Assembly: GCF_000179775.1 (NCBI RefSeq)
Contig: NZ_AEEB01000022.1
Location: forward strand, 372,001-436,000
DNA: 64,000 nucleotides
Reading direction: 5' to 3'
DNA from: Ahrensia sp. R2A130
GTDB lineage: Bacteria > Pseudomonadota > Alphaproteobacteria > Rhizobiales > Rhizobiaceae
This document shows, in pieces, positions 50,567 through 59,653 of the stretch. The position numbers and the translations under genes are program-made. The notes below the pieces were generated by a model that had not been told where the DNA came from, searched no databases, and saw only the letters and a program-made list of their open reading frames with translations. How positions within the stretch are numbered: the first letter of the stretch is position 1; the number at the start of each line of letters is the position of its first letter.

Positions 50567-50980
50567 CACAAAGCTCTTTGACTCAATTTCACTCGTTACG
50601 GTATCGCATCAACGTGGCGACCGTTGAAAGAGCCACAAATATCGAAAAACTAGCGATTATTTTGCGACAGCTAACTAGCTGAAATTACACGGTCCAGAAA
50701 ACCGTTGCAAAAACCTTCCTTTTTGCGACGGCTTCACAGCCTCAATGATTTCAATCGGCTAGCGGTCGGAAAAGTTTGTCGCAAAACACCACGCGAAACT
50801 GGCCGACAGCGGACCTTGGGCAGAACCGGTCCTCAATCGGATAGCGGACGTAAAATACGGGCCAAAGGCAGTCGCCTCGGCTGGCAGATGCCCGAAGAGA
50901 ATATGTTTTGGTCTCGGGCGAAATTGCGCGATGTGAATGACGTCCATTACTAACGTTGCCTCGCTTCGCCGTAGCTGGAA
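50567..50980. other. Gene-free stretch with the second repeat copy
   Basis: Holds the direct-repeat copy at 50701-50728 (ACCGTTGCAAAAACCTTCC onwards). Overlapping ORFs on both strands here lack ribosome binding sites and coding character. Nothing else seen. Confidence 0.5.
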
Positions 50981-51850
50981 TTATCCCAGCTCCAAGGTGC
51001 AGATGCCGAAGACGGTGGATATGTTGGAGTTGAATTGATTGCCTTTGACCATCCGGGCCGTTTCGAACACCGGCTGGAGCGAGAGGCTTTCCACTAGCGC
51101 AATAGCGTTGTTGTTGCTGTGCGGCACGTCGATGGTGATTTTGCTGCATTCGGGCACTGATCTGACACAGGCCGCCAAGAGAACCTGCGTTACGTTACGG
51201 TGATGCGCCAAAACTGGACCTAGTTTGTAGCCATCACGGCACCGCCTGATCGTGGCGAAGCCAAGAAAGGCACCGTCACCGGCTTCGCACACGACAGTAT
51301 GGCGGGTTTCGGAACCAGGAGGCAGACACCAACTTTCAAGAAATGCCGTGCGATCGTGCGGGAAGTGCAGCCGGTCCAACGTCGCAATGTCATCAAGATC
51401 GGTCGATCGCGCGGTGCGGGTGAACATGCCGTGCGCCAGTGTCTCTTGCAGCACGGGCACTCCAGTGTAGCGCACGTTTCTACCGATCGTCTGAAACCCG
51501 CTTTTCGCGTAGTTCTCCTGCTGATCGACCACGCCGTCCAGTGCTATCGTTCGACCGGCAAGATGCGCCATGCCGGCGTTCCATGTCGCGAGCCCGAGGC
51601 CGGTTCCGCGATGTTCCTGTACAACGATGTAAAAGCCTAGGAAGCCGAAGTTATCGCCGTATCGTACGACGCTGATGGAAGATGAAGGTTCTCCGTCCAC
51701 GAAGCCCATGATGAAGCCTTCGGGGTCGGCGTCGTAGAAGGTGTCGAGATCGTGCAGGCCGGGGTTCCAGCCCTCGGCTGCAGCCCAGTCAACGGCATTG
51801 GCGAACTCGTCGCGGGTGGCCTGCCGAATGACGATGGCTGGTTCTCTCAT
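50981..51850 (-). CDS. GNAT-family N-acetyltransferase
   Basis: 289 residues from ATG 51850, which overlaps the racemase stop by one base (TGATG). The first GNAT domain has the acetyl-CoA loop VVQEHRGTGLGLATW (about 77-91). A second, weaker GNAT-like half begins near residue 145 (TRTARSTDLDDIATLDRLHF), as in fused two-domain GNATs. Last gene of the ABC importer operon, so it probably acetylates the imported amine or amino acid or a product of it. Confidence 0.8.
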   Translation of the reverse strand: MREPAIVIRQATRDEFANAVDWAAAEGWNPGLHDLDTFYDADPEGFIMGFVDGEPSSSISVVRYGDNFGFLGFYIVVQEHRGTGLGLATWNAGMAHLAGRTIALDGVVDQQENYAKSGFQTIGRNVRYTGVPVLQETLAHGMFTRTARSTDLDDIATLDRLHFPHDRTAFLESWCLPPGSETRHTVVCEAGDGAFLGFATIRRCRDGYKLGPVLAHHRNVTQVLLAACVRSVPECSKITIDVPHSNNNAIALVESLSLQPVFETARMVKGNQFNSNISTVFGICTLELG

Positions 51851-52509
51851 CAAGCCGCCTTCAAGCGGGTCAGTTGCTCTGCAAAACCGACTGCGGCCAT
51901 GACGCCGTCAATAACCGGGACGCCGAGATCTTTCGATATGCGGGATGCAAGGCTTGCCATACCGGCGCAGCCGAGGATAACGCTTCTCGCGTCATCCTCG
52001 GTGACGGCAGCGCCTACCTCTTCGGCGATGGCCGCTTCCGTATCCTTGCCCACGCTCAACACCGGCACGTTGGAAGCGCGCACGCCTACGCTGTGATCAG
52101 TGAAACCGTAGGCTTCGATATTGGCTTCGATGATGGGCACTGACACCGGCAAGGTCGTGACGGTGGCGAATTTTCCGCCGAGCAGGGCCGCGAGATGAAA
52201 GGCGCTTTCGCCGATACCGAGGACGGGAATGGGCGAACGGGCCTTCAGCGTCTGCAAGCCTGTATCATCGAAGCAGGCGATGATGACGCAATCAAAGTTT
52301 TCCGCCGCCGTTTCACGATCAAACAGGCTGAACAGGTGCGGCAGACAGGCTGTACCGTCCATTGCGCCCTGGATGCTGGGCGGTCCGGCATCCGGGTTCA
52401 CCGCACGGATGGTTGTGTTTGGAGCCGCGCTAAGACGCGCAGCGTACGCAATCTCAGCCGTCATGGACGCAGTAGAGTTCGGATTGATGAGTAGAATACG
52501 CGTACCCAC
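51850..52509 (-). CDS. Aspartate/glutamate/hydantoin racemase-family protein
   Basis: 219 residues from GTG 52509, two bases after the permease stop. Family start RILLINPNSTASMTAEI and both catalytic cysteines: C79 in IIACFDDTG and C181 in LGCAGM. These cofactor-independent enzymes racemise amino acids or 5-substituted hydantoins by two-base proton transfer. Co-transcription with an ABC importer suggests catabolism of an imported hydantoin, allantoin-like compound or amino acid derivative. Confidence 0.85.
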   Translation of the reverse strand: MGTRILLINPNSTASMTAEIAYAARLSAAPNTTIRAVNPDAGPPSIQGAMDGTACLPHLFSLFDRETAAENFDCVIIACFDDTGLQTLKARSPIPVLGIGESAFHLAALLGGKFATVTTLPVSVPIIEANIEAYGFTDHSVGVRASNVPVLSVGKDTEAAIAEEVGAAVTEDDARSVILGCAGMASLASRISKDLGVPVIDGVMAAVGFAEQLTRLKAA

Positions 52510-52511
52510 AG

Positions 52512-53354
52512 CTACAACACACCCTGTCCGGCATCGGAGCCGCGTGCGTCCTGACGACGGCGCAGCAGCACCGCAATCAAAATAAAGGCACCGATGATCA
52601 GCAACGAAAATACCGTGGTTAGCGTGCCCAGCGCGTAGAGCACCGGCGACGTGACGTTGGTCGTCATGCCGAAGATTTCGAGCGGTAGTGTGTTGTAGGA
52701 ACCGGCTGTCAGCAGCGTACGCGCGAACTCGTCATAGGACAGCGTGAAGCCGAAAAGCGCGACGCCGATCAGACTGGGCGCGATGATGGGGAGCACCACA
52801 TGACGGATGGTTTGCCAAGGCGTCGCCCCCAAATCGCGTGCCGCTTCTTCATAGGCTTTGTCGAAGCGGTTGAAGACGGCAAACATTATGAGCAGACCGA
52901 AGGGCAGCGTCCATGTGAGCTGCGCGCCGAAGCCCGATGTCGTCCAATGCACGTCCAGGCCCAGCTGGTTGAAGATGAGACCCACGCCGAGCGAGATCAG
53001 GATGGACGGGATGATGAGGCTGGTGATGACGAGATAGAAGATCACCGAGTTGCCGGCGAAACGTTTTCGGAAGGCAAGACCTCCCATGACAGACACCACG
53101 ACCGTCGTGATCATGACCATCAGTCCCAGCAGCAGGGAGCGCGAAAACGAGCCCCAGATGTCGCCAACCGCCTGTTCGGCGAACAGGTCGCGAAACCAGT
53201 GCAGCGACACGCCGTTCATCGGGAACGTCAATCCGCCCTGTGGCCCCTGAAAGGACAGGATCGCGATGGTGATCGTAGGCCCGTAGAGGAACAGGATGAA
53301 TAGACCGAAGAATGCAGCCAGTGCGTAGAAGGAACGTCCGCGTTTCGCGCCCAT
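52512..53354 (-). CDS. ABC transporter permease (PotC-like)
   Basis: 280 residues from ATG 53354 (AAGGAG seven bases upstream); the longer open frame to 53768 is antisense to the first permease and not real. Six membrane helices and the EAA loop YEEAARDLGATPWQTIRHVV that contacts the ATPase. Second permease of a polyamine/opine/putrescine-type (MOI) importer. Its start overlaps the end of the first permease region closely, indicating coupling. Confidence 0.9.
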   Translation of the reverse strand: MGAKRGRSFYALAAFFGLFILFLYGPTITIAILSFQGPQGGLTFPMNGVSLHWFRDLFAEQAVGDIWGSFSRSLLLGLMVMITTVVVSVMGGLAFRKRFAGNSVIFYLVITSLIIPSILISLGVGLIFNQLGLDVHWTTSGFGAQLTWTLPFGLLIMFAVFNRFDKAYEEAARDLGATPWQTIRHVVLPIIAPSLIGVALFGFTLSYDEFARTLLTAGSYNTLPLEIFGMTTNVTSPVLYALGTLTTVFSLLIIGAFILIAVLLRRRQDARGSDAGQGVL

Positions 53355-53356
53355 GC

Positions 53357-54220
53357 TCACAACTCCTTCCGGATGTTCACGAAGCGCAGCATGATGCCGA
53401 TGACGATGAGCACGGTGAGCAGCAACACGACCGATGTTGCAGCCGCGGACGGATATTGCAGCAGCGCCACATCGTTGGAGATCAGCCGCCCCACATTGGC
53501 GGATTGCGACCCGCTCATGAAACGCACCGTGATGAAGTCGCCCATCACCAGCGTGACGACGAAAATCGACCCGATCATGATGCCCGGTGTGGTCAGCGGG
53601 ATGATGATGTTTGTGAGCGTTTGAAAACCGCTGGCACCCGCATCGCGTGCGGCCTCCAATAGCGATCTGTCGATGCGCATCATGGTGTTGAAGATCGGGA
53701 CCACCATGAACAGTGCGTAAAGATGCACGAAGGCGAGGATGACTGCGAAGTCGGAGAACAGAAGCCATTCGACGGGCTCATTAACCACTCCCATGCCGAT
53801 GAGAGACTGATTGGCGATGCCGTTGCGGCCGAGAAACGGAACCCACGAAATCATGCGAATGATGTTCGATGTCCAGAACGGGATTGTGCACAGAAGGAAC
53901 AGCGCGATCTGCCATGTGAGACTGTGGACGTGGAAGGCGAGGAAGTATGCCACCGTGAAACCGATCAGCAGGCAGCAGGCCCATGTGATGACGGTGTACA
54001 TGAGAGTGTTGAGAAACACCGTGTATGTGACGGGCGAGGCGAATAGGAATTCGTAATTGTCGAGTTGAAATGCCGGGTAGATCGAGAACTCGGTGGCGCC
54101 CCAAAAGCTGACGACGACGATCATCACGATAGGCAGCACGAGGAACAGCACCAACACGATCGCCAGCGGTGATGCCAGCAACCAGCCGATGGTAGTGTTG
54201 GAACGGTGTGAAGCGGCCAC
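53357..54220 (-). CDS. ABC transporter permease (PotB-like)
   Basis: 287 residues from GTG 54220, which has AGAGAG before it; a longer frame to 54556 overlaps the binding-protein gene and is rejected. Six helices; EAA loop LLEAARDAGASGFQTLTNII. Pairs with the permease downstream. Separated from the binding-protein gene by a hairpin. Confidence 0.9.
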   Translation of the reverse strand: MAASHRSNTTIGWLLASPLAIVLVLFLVLPIVMIVVVSFWGATEFSIYPAFQLDNYEFLFASPVTYTVFLNTLMYTVITWACCLLIGFTVAYFLAFHVHSLTWQIALFLLCTIPFWTSNIIRMISWVPFLGRNGIANQSLIGMGVVNEPVEWLLFSDFAVILAFVHLYALFMVVPIFNTMMRIDRSLLEAARDAGASGFQTLTNIIIPLTTPGIMIGSIFVVTLVMGDFITVRFMSGSQSANVGRLISNDVALLQYPSAAATSVVLLLTVLIVIGIMLRFVNIRKEL

Positions 54221-54238
54221 GATATCTCTCTGGAAACG

Positions 54239-54268
54239 AAAAGGCCCCGCCCCCATTGGGGGCGAGGC
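54239..54268 (-). terminator. Hairpin with U-run between binding protein and first permease
   Basis: On the minus strand, GCCTCGCCCCC-AAT-GGGGGCGGGGC (one mismatch in an 11-bp stem) is followed by TTTT. It has the form of an intrinsic terminator but lies inside the operon, so it probably acts as a partial terminator favouring binding-protein expression. Confidence 0.7.
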
Positions 54269-54284
54269 TTGGTGATCGGACGGA

Positions 54285-55574
54285 TCAGGCTGCGATGAAC
54301 TCGTTCCATTTGCGGACCATGTACTGGTTCTCGTCCATGACAGAGTTCCAGCAGGCCACCGAACCCATACGGTCGAGGTAAGAACCACCGTCGCGCACGT
54401 CTCCGGCAGCGGCCAGTTGCTGACCGGTCGGGCTGGTGATCGCGTCCGTGGCAGGCTTGCCTTCGTACCAGTAGCCCCACTCGTTTTCCGACATGAAGTC
54501 TTTCGACGTCGTCGGCACGGCAGAGTAGTAGCCCTGACGCATAAGATAGCCGCCAACCCAGCCGGACAGATACCAATTGATGTATTCGTAGGCTGCTTCT
54601 AGCTCGATGCCGGACAGGTTGGCCGACAGGCCGAGCCCGCCACCCCATGAGCGGTAGCCTTCTTTGAGCGGTTGGTAGACGCAGGGGATACCCTTGGTGC
54701 GCACGGCCGTAATGGCCGGCGACCACATAGACTGAATGACGACCTCACCCGATGCCATCAGGTTGACGCTTTCATCGAAGCTCTTCCAGAAGGCGCGGAA
54801 CTGGCCGTTCTTTTTGGCCTCGGTGAAGATGGCGAAGGTCTTGTCGATCTCCTCCTTCGTCATGTTGCCCTTGTCGGTATATTGGATCTCGCCCATGGCC
54901 TCGCAGACCATAGCCATGTCCATGATGCCGATCGACGAAATGTCGAGGATGGAGGCTTTGCCGCGGAATTCCGGATTCAACAGCTCCGCCCAAGACTCGA
55001 TGGGGCGGTTGATGAGGTCCGGGCGGATGCCCAGCGTGTCTGCATTGTAGATGGTGGGGATCAGCGTCATCCAGCCGGATGGATTGTCCACGAAAGACGT
55101 GCCGCCAGGGCCTTCCACGAAACCCACCGTGTGCGGCGCGGTGCCTTGGGCAATATCGCTTTCCGGCGTCAACTTGCCGGTGATGAAAAGCTGCGCGATC
55201 TTGTCGTAATTGGCGATCTTGGATGTATCCATCGCCTGCAGGTTACCGGTTGGCCAGACCTTGCGGCAAATCCAGTATTCTATATCCGCAATATCGAAGC
55301 TCTTAGGCTGCGTGGCCGCACGCTGGGTGACGCTGTCGGAATCGAGCGCCGTCATTTCCAGCGTGAAGCCAAGGTCTTCCTTCACTTTGGTGGCGACATC
55401 GTTGAGGTTCGACACGCCGGTGCCGAACTGGCGCAAAGTCACGTTCTTGATGTTCTGCGCCCAAACGGTGGGGAAGCCCGTTACCAAGCCGGAGCCTAGA
55501 GCGGTACCTGCTACTGCAGCGGTGCCTTTCAGCATGGAGCGGCGGCTGATGCCGGTCGATTTTACGTTAGTCAT
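54285..55574 (-). CDS. ABC transporter substrate-binding protein (PotD/PotF-like) with Tat signal
   Basis: 429 residues from ATG 55574 (AAGGA upstream). Twin-arginine signal SRRSMLKGTAAVAGTA and cleavage near VWAQ. Family 1 extracellular binding protein with PTIYNADTLGIRPDLI, SWAELLNPEFRGKASILD and AYEYINWYLSGWVGGYLMRQ, as in polyamine or other small-cation binding proteins. Eleven bases downstream of the ATPase gene. Ligand not determinable; the racemase and GNAT downstream point to an amine, hydantoin or amino acid. Confidence 0.9.
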   Translation of the reverse strand: MTNVKSTGISRRSMLKGTAAVAGTALGSGLVTGFPTVWAQNIKNVTLRQFGTGVSNLNDVATKVKEDLGFTLEMTALDSDSVTQRAATQPKSFDIADIEYWICRKVWPTGNLQAMDTSKIANYDKIAQLFITGKLTPESDIAQGTAPHTVGFVEGPGGTSFVDNPSGWMTLIPTIYNADTLGIRPDLINRPIESWAELLNPEFRGKASILDISSIGIMDMAMVCEAMGEIQYTDKGNMTKEEIDKTFAIFTEAKKNGQFRAFWKSFDESVNLMASGEVVIQSMWSPAITAVRTKGIPCVYQPLKEGYRSWGGGLGLSANLSGIELEAAYEYINWYLSGWVGGYLMRQGYYSAVPTTSKDFMSENEWGYWYEGKPATDAITSPTGQQLAAAGDVRDGGSYLDRMGSVACWNSVMDENQYMVRKWNEFIAA

Positions 55575-55585
55575 GTCTGGTCCTT

Positions 55586-56599
55586 TCAGGAATGCGCACT
55601 CACCTGGGAGGAGAGCGGGTGGGCATCGGAGGCCGCCCATTGAAGATGAACGGTCTGTCCGATTTCGACAGGGCTTGCGGCGAAGTCAGTATCCGGCACG
55701 GTGACGAGAACATCGTCGCCGTGGTCCGTCTTCGCGGCGACCGAAAACGCGGTGCCCAAATACTCGATGTCACTGATGGTGGCCTGCAGCGCGGTTTTGG
55801 CGCGACTAGGCTTCGCGGTGATCGTCACCTTGTCGGACCGCAGTGCAAAACTGCCCTGCGGCCCCGCCAGCACGTTGTGGCCGCCCATGAAGCGCGCGAC
55901 GAATGGGGTGCGTGGCATGTTGAATACGTCGCTTGCGGAGCCTATCTGCTCGATCACACCCTCATTCATGACGATGATGATATCGGCGAGCGCCAGCGCC
56001 TCATCCTGGCTGTGCGTGACGTGCAGAAACGAGATACCGAGATCGCGCTGAAAGCGCTTCAGCTCGGTGCGCATGCGCAGACGCAGAAACGGATCCAGCG
56101 CCGAGAGCGGCTCGTCGAGCAGCAGCATCGCAGGATCAGTGATGAGTGCGCGGGCGAGTGCCACGCGTTGTTGCTGTCCGCCTGAAAGCTGGGCTGGCAA
56201 GCGTTCGGCGAGTGCCGTCATGTCGACCAACTCCAGAGTGCGGTTCGCTGAAGACAGCCGTTCGCTTTTCCCCGTACCCTTCATCTTCAAACTGAAGGCC
56301 ACGTTCTCAGCGACGGTAAGATGAGGAAAGAGCGCGTAATTCTGGAACATCATCGCTGTGCCGCGCTGCGTGGGCGACAGGTGAGTAATGTTGGTGCCGT
56401 TCAGGATGATGTCGCCGCTGGTGACATCCTCGTGTCCGGCGACCATGCGGAGTGTTGACGACTTCCCACAACCGGACGGTCCGAGCAGGCAAACATAGCT
56501 GGCTTGGGGTATACGCAGCGAAATGGCATCGACGGCGACGGTGTTGCCGTAGGTCTTCGTAACTGCGGCAAGCTCCAACCCTTCGCTGCTTACGTTCAC
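55586..56599 (-). CDS. ABC transporter ATPase (PotA-like)
   Basis: 337 residues from GTG 56599. Walker A GPSGCGKS (about 40-47), signature LSGGQQQR, Walker B MLLLDEP, switch histidine in HVTHSQDEAL, and a C-terminal TOBE domain (about 250-335) as in PotA/MalK-type ATPases. First gene of the importer operon, divergent from the GntR regulator. Confidence 0.92.
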   Translation of the reverse strand: MNVSSEGLELAAVTKTYGNTVAVDAISLRIPQASYVCLLGPSGCGKSSTLRMVAGHEDVTSGDIILNGTNITHLSPTQRGTAMMFQNYALFPHLTVAENVAFSLKMKGTGKSERLSSANRTLELVDMTALAERLPAQLSGGQQQRVALARALITDPAMLLLDEPLSALDPFLRLRMRTELKRFQRDLGISFLHVTHSQDEALALADIIIVMNEGVIEQIGSASDVFNMPRTPFVARFMGGHNVLAGPQGSFALRSDKVTITAKPSRAKTALQATISDIEYLGTAFSVAAKTDHGDDVLVTVPDTDFAASPVEIGQTVHLQWAASDAHPLSSQVSAHS

Positions 56600-56670
56600 T
56601 TCAGAAGCTCTTTCGATACAAAGGCGATGGTGGGCCTTGATTTTTCGACATGATCAATCTCACATGAGCA

Positions 56671-56697
56671 CGATCATATTATTGATCGTATACAATA
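56671..56697. promoter_or_regulatory. Overlapping palindromes in the GntR/ABC divergent promoter
   Basis: CGATCA-TATTAT-TGATCG (56671-56688) and TATTG-N8-CAATA (56680-56697, containing GTATAC). FCD-type GntR regulators bind short dyads of this size. It lies 72 bases before the ATPase start and 66 before the GntR start, so it could control both directions. Confidence 0.5.
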
Positions 56698-56762
56698 TGT
56701 AAGTGAATAGTTCACGAAACCTCGTGGACGTCAAGCGTCAAACCGCGACAGCTGGGTAGGAT

Positions 56763-57422
56763 ATGAGATTGAACATCGCAGAAGGCCTTCAGCAGGCAAT
56801 TTTCGAGCACCGTCTGTTGCCCGGAACGAAACTGTCTGAAGACGAGGTTGGGCAGGTCTACGGTGTTAGCCGCACTTTGGTGCGGTCAGCGCTGCAAAAG
56901 CTCGCGCACGAACATCTAGTGACGATCCGCAAGAACAAAGGCGCCTTCGTTGCACAGCCTTCAATCCGCGACGCTCACGAGGTGTTCGAAGCGCGAAGCC
57001 TCATGGAACCGCGGGTTGCCGCGATGGCCGCGCGCAACATGAACGCCCAACATTTGCAGCACTTGAAACGGCATATCGAGCTTGAACATGAGGCATTGGC
57101 AAGCGGCAAGAAAGGCAAGGCGCTCGCCTTGTCAGGTACCTTCCATCTGGAAATCGCAGATATCGCTGCACACGACGTCTTCACCGAGTTTTTGAAAGTT
57201 CTGGTGAAACGTTCATCTCTCATCATCGCGCTCTACTGGAAACGCTCCGAGGTAACCTGCGAGCACCATTCACACGAAGCGCTTTTGAAGGCGTTCGCAG
57301 AGGGAAAGGCTGAAGAGGCCGAAGCCATAATGCGTAGTCACATCGTGGACCTTCATTCCGGCCTCGACCTGACGCAGAAACGTGAAACGCCGATGTCGCT
57401 ATCAGAAGCCCTGACGGGCTAA
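56763..57422 (+). CDS. GntR-family regulator, FCD (FadR) subfamily
   Basis: 219 residues. N-terminal winged HTH (LSEDEVGQVYGVSRTLVRSAL, shown in part) and an all-helical FCD ligand-binding domain from about residue 75 with metal-binding histidines (FHLEIADIA; HHSHEALLKAF; SHIVDLH). ATG 56763 follows TAGGAT. Likely ligand-responsive repressor of the divergent ABC-racemase-GNAT operon. Confidence 0.9.
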   Translation: MRLNIAEGLQQAIFEHRLLPGTKLSEDEVGQVYGVSRTLVRSALQKLAHEHLVTIRKNKGAFVAQPSIRDAHEVFEARSLMEPRVAAMAARNMNAQHLQHLKRHIELEHEALASGKKGKALALSGTFHLEIADIAAHDVFTEFLKVLVKRSSLIIALYWKRSEVTCEHHSHEALLKAFAEGKAEEAEAIMRSHIVDLHSGLDLTQKRETPMSLSEALTG

Positions 57423-57516
57423 TGCTGGTGGTCGATCTGACAACTTAGCTACGTTTCTGACAATGGCCGTTTGCAGACGCTCCGATTGCACCCGCAAATG
57501 TCGGAAAGCGGACTTT

Positions 57517-58479
57517 CTAAAGCACTCGTTTGTTTGGCTTGTGACTTGGATGTCCGTCCAGAACAGAAACCGGCGCTTTGCCTTCATGGAACAACCACTC
57601 CCGCACAAGACGAACCGCTGCGCGATCTTCCCGCTCACGGCTAATGATAATCCAATAGGCATCTGGCAGTCTCACGTTATGGTCCGACAATCGTATGAGC
57701 GTCCCCGCTGCCAGATCGTCTTGCGCCAGTCTGAGCCGGGCGAGAGCTATTCCCTGACTTTGCTTCGCTGCCCGTAACACTAGATCTGACGAAGAGAATC
57801 GAGGGCCACTCGCAAGATCGCGGCCGATCGGTCCACGGCTGTCTGTCCATAATGACCATCCTGCATTCGGATCGCGGTCATGGAGCAAGGGAACGTCGGT
57901 TTGTGAAAGCAATGCAGACAAACCTGTATCTAAATTGCTGCGTTCTAGACGCAAGCGTGCGAAGAGGTCCGGATTGGAAACCGGTGTTAGCGCGTCGTCC
58001 ATGAAGGGTATGGCACGCTCCCCAGGTTGCGGTTTACCCATGCGAATTGATAGATCGCAACCCTCATCAGCCTGACCCCGAACGCGCTGTTCGGCGAGTA
58101 CGCTGATCTCGATACCAGGGTACGCTTCCGCGAGTTGCGGCAGGCGCGGCAAGAGCCACAAGGCTGCAACTGAGGGCACAGCGGAGATAATGACCGCATT
58201 GGGTGGTCGTCGCTCACGCGCTGCCAACCACGTTTTTTCGAGCGATCCAAGCGTCTTAGAGGCCTCTCGACCTAGACGTTCGCCGAGAGGCGTGAATGCA
58301 AGTGCACGTTCGGTGCCACCTCGTTCAATCAATGGTGCACCAACGAGAGCTTCAAGCTCGGTGACATGCCGGGCCACTGCGGAATGAGCAACGCCGAGCG
58401 ACCGGCCAGCAGGGCGAATGCCTCCCATCAGATAGACGCTGGCGAAAGCTCGTAGGGCGTTCAAAGGAAGATCACGCAT
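57517..58479 (-). CDS. LysR-family regulator (GcvA-like)
   Basis: 320 residues from ATG 58479; a longer frame to 58641 lacks a good start. HTH near the N-terminus (LNALRAFASVYLMGGIRPAG, then GVAHSAVARHVTELE) and an effector domain with AVPSVAALWLLPRLP, the pattern of the GcvA subgroup. Divergent from the glutathionyl-hydroquinone-reductase-like gene 115 bases away, which it may control. Convergent with GntR; the 94 bases between show no clear terminator. Confidence 0.88.
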   Translation of the reverse strand: MRDLPLNALRAFASVYLMGGIRPAGRSLGVAHSAVARHVTELEALVGAPLIERGGTERALAFTPLGERLGREASKTLGSLEKTWLAARERRPPNAVIISAVPSVAALWLLPRLPQLAEAYPGIEISVLAEQRVRGQADEGCDLSIRMGKPQPGERAIPFMDDALTPVSNPDLFARLRLERSNLDTGLSALLSQTDVPLLHDRDPNAGWSLWTDSRGPIGRDLASGPRFSSSDLVLRAAKQSQGIALARLRLAQDDLAAGTLIRLSDHNVRLPDAYWIIISREREDRAAVRLVREWLFHEGKAPVSVLDGHPSHKPNKRVL

Positions 58480-58594
58480 GGTGACAACGTTAGACCAAAA
58501 CGCACTTCGTTGAGAACAGTCTTTTCTCCGGTCATCCACTAGTATCCGACCCGAACAACAGCCGCCGGGGCTGCACGAATGAGTGGAGAACGAG

Positions 58595-59653
58595 ATGGGA
58601 ATGTTGATTGAGGGTTGTTGGAGCAACGAGGACAGAACCATCGAAGACGGAGCTTATGTGCGCGCACCGTCCCCGTACGGCGATCCGCTCGACGAATCCA
58701 TAGTGTGCGCGATCGTGGCAGAACCGGGACGCTTTCACCTCGTTGCTTCCCTGTCTTGCCCTTGGTCCCACCGCTCAACGCTGGCGCGCGCGATTAAAGG
58801 GCTAGAAGCGTACGTTCCCGTCCATATAGCGGGCGCCCCTCGCACTGAGGGCTATCGGCTTGGCACAGTCGATCAGCCTTGGGTCGTACCCGGTACCGAT
58901 TGCAAGATTGAGCACTTGCATGAACTCTACACCTTTGCCGATCCCGGCTACACAGGTCGGGCCACCGTTGCCGTTCTCTGGGATGCAGAACAGCAGGTGA
59001 TCGTCTCAAATGAATCCGTGCATATTCTGCGCGGCCTAGATGGCATACGTTCAAACTATGGCCCCGATTGGACTCTCAGGCCGGACTCACTGGCGCAAGA
59101 GATTGATACGCTCGCAGATCTTGTCCAGCGCGAACTGTCCAATGCAGTCTACAGAGCCGGAAAGGCTCGGCGGCAGGACGCCTACGACGAAGCGGTGAGC
59201 GAAGTATTTGCGACCTTCGTCATGCTCGACGACCGGTTATCGAGAACACGATATCTGCACGGGAACACGCTGACCGAAACCGATATTCGTCTCTGGCCGA
59301 CGCTGGCGCGGTTTGACGCCGTCTACCACGGGCATTTCAAATGCTCTCAGCAACGACTGACGGACTACGAACACTTGTGGGGATATGCCCGGGACATTCA
59401 TTCCTGGCCCGGCGTCGAGGCGACTTTCGATGAGCCAGCAATACGCACGGCCTATTATGGCGAGGACCGCGACGAGAACCCATTCGGGATCGTAGCGACC
59501 GCCCCGATCGTGGACTGGCAGGAACCGCATGGGCGTCAGCGGCTTGGGGTAAAGGAAGTCACTTTGCGGGATGGACGAACGGTCCCGAAGGCCCTCTGGG
59601 ATGAGAGTACGTCGGACCAGCCAACACCCTCGCAACCAGCTGCCAAGACATGA
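58595..59653 (+). CDS. Glutathionyl-hydroquinone reductase (Xi-class GST, YqjG/ECM4 family)
   Basis: 352 residues from ATG 58595 (GGAG upstream; GTG 58583 adds four residues). Xi-class signature SLSCPWSHR with catalytic C55-P56-W57, then TVAVLWD..IVSNES in the thioredoxin-like domain and a helical C-terminal domain. These enzymes remove glutathione from glutathionyl-hydroquinones and help detoxify quinones. The stop overlaps the start of a broken LysE gene (ATGA), suggesting an operon that later decayed. Confidence 0.88.
   Translation: MGMLIEGCWSNEDRTIEDGAYVRAPSPYGDPLDESIVCAIVAEPGRFHLVASLSCPWSHRSTLARAIKGLEAYVPVHIAGAPRTEGYRLGTVDQPWVVPGTDCKIEHLHELYTFADPGYTGRATVAVLWDAEQQVIVSNESVHILRGLDGIRSNYGPDWTLRPDSLAQEIDTLADLVQRELSNAVYRAGKARRQDAYDEAVSEVFATFVMLDDRLSRTRYLHGNTLTETDIRLWPTLARFDAVYHGHFKCSQQRLTDYEHLWGYARDIHSWPGVEATFDEPAIRTAYYGEDRDENPFGIVATAPIVDWQEPHGRQRLGVKEVTLRDGRTVPKALWDESTSDQPTPSQPAAKT

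Noticed and set aside
50705-51149. Overlapping ORFs on both strands (82 and 132 codons)
   Set aside because: Basic, low-complexity translations, no ribosome binding sites, no recognisable domain, and one overlaps the GNAT gene end.
53357-54556. Extended frames of both ABC permeases (to 54556 and 53768)
   Set aside because: The extra N-termini overlap the upstream genes and are low-complexity; the GTG at 54220 and ATG at 53354 have ribosome binding sites and give normal permease lengths.
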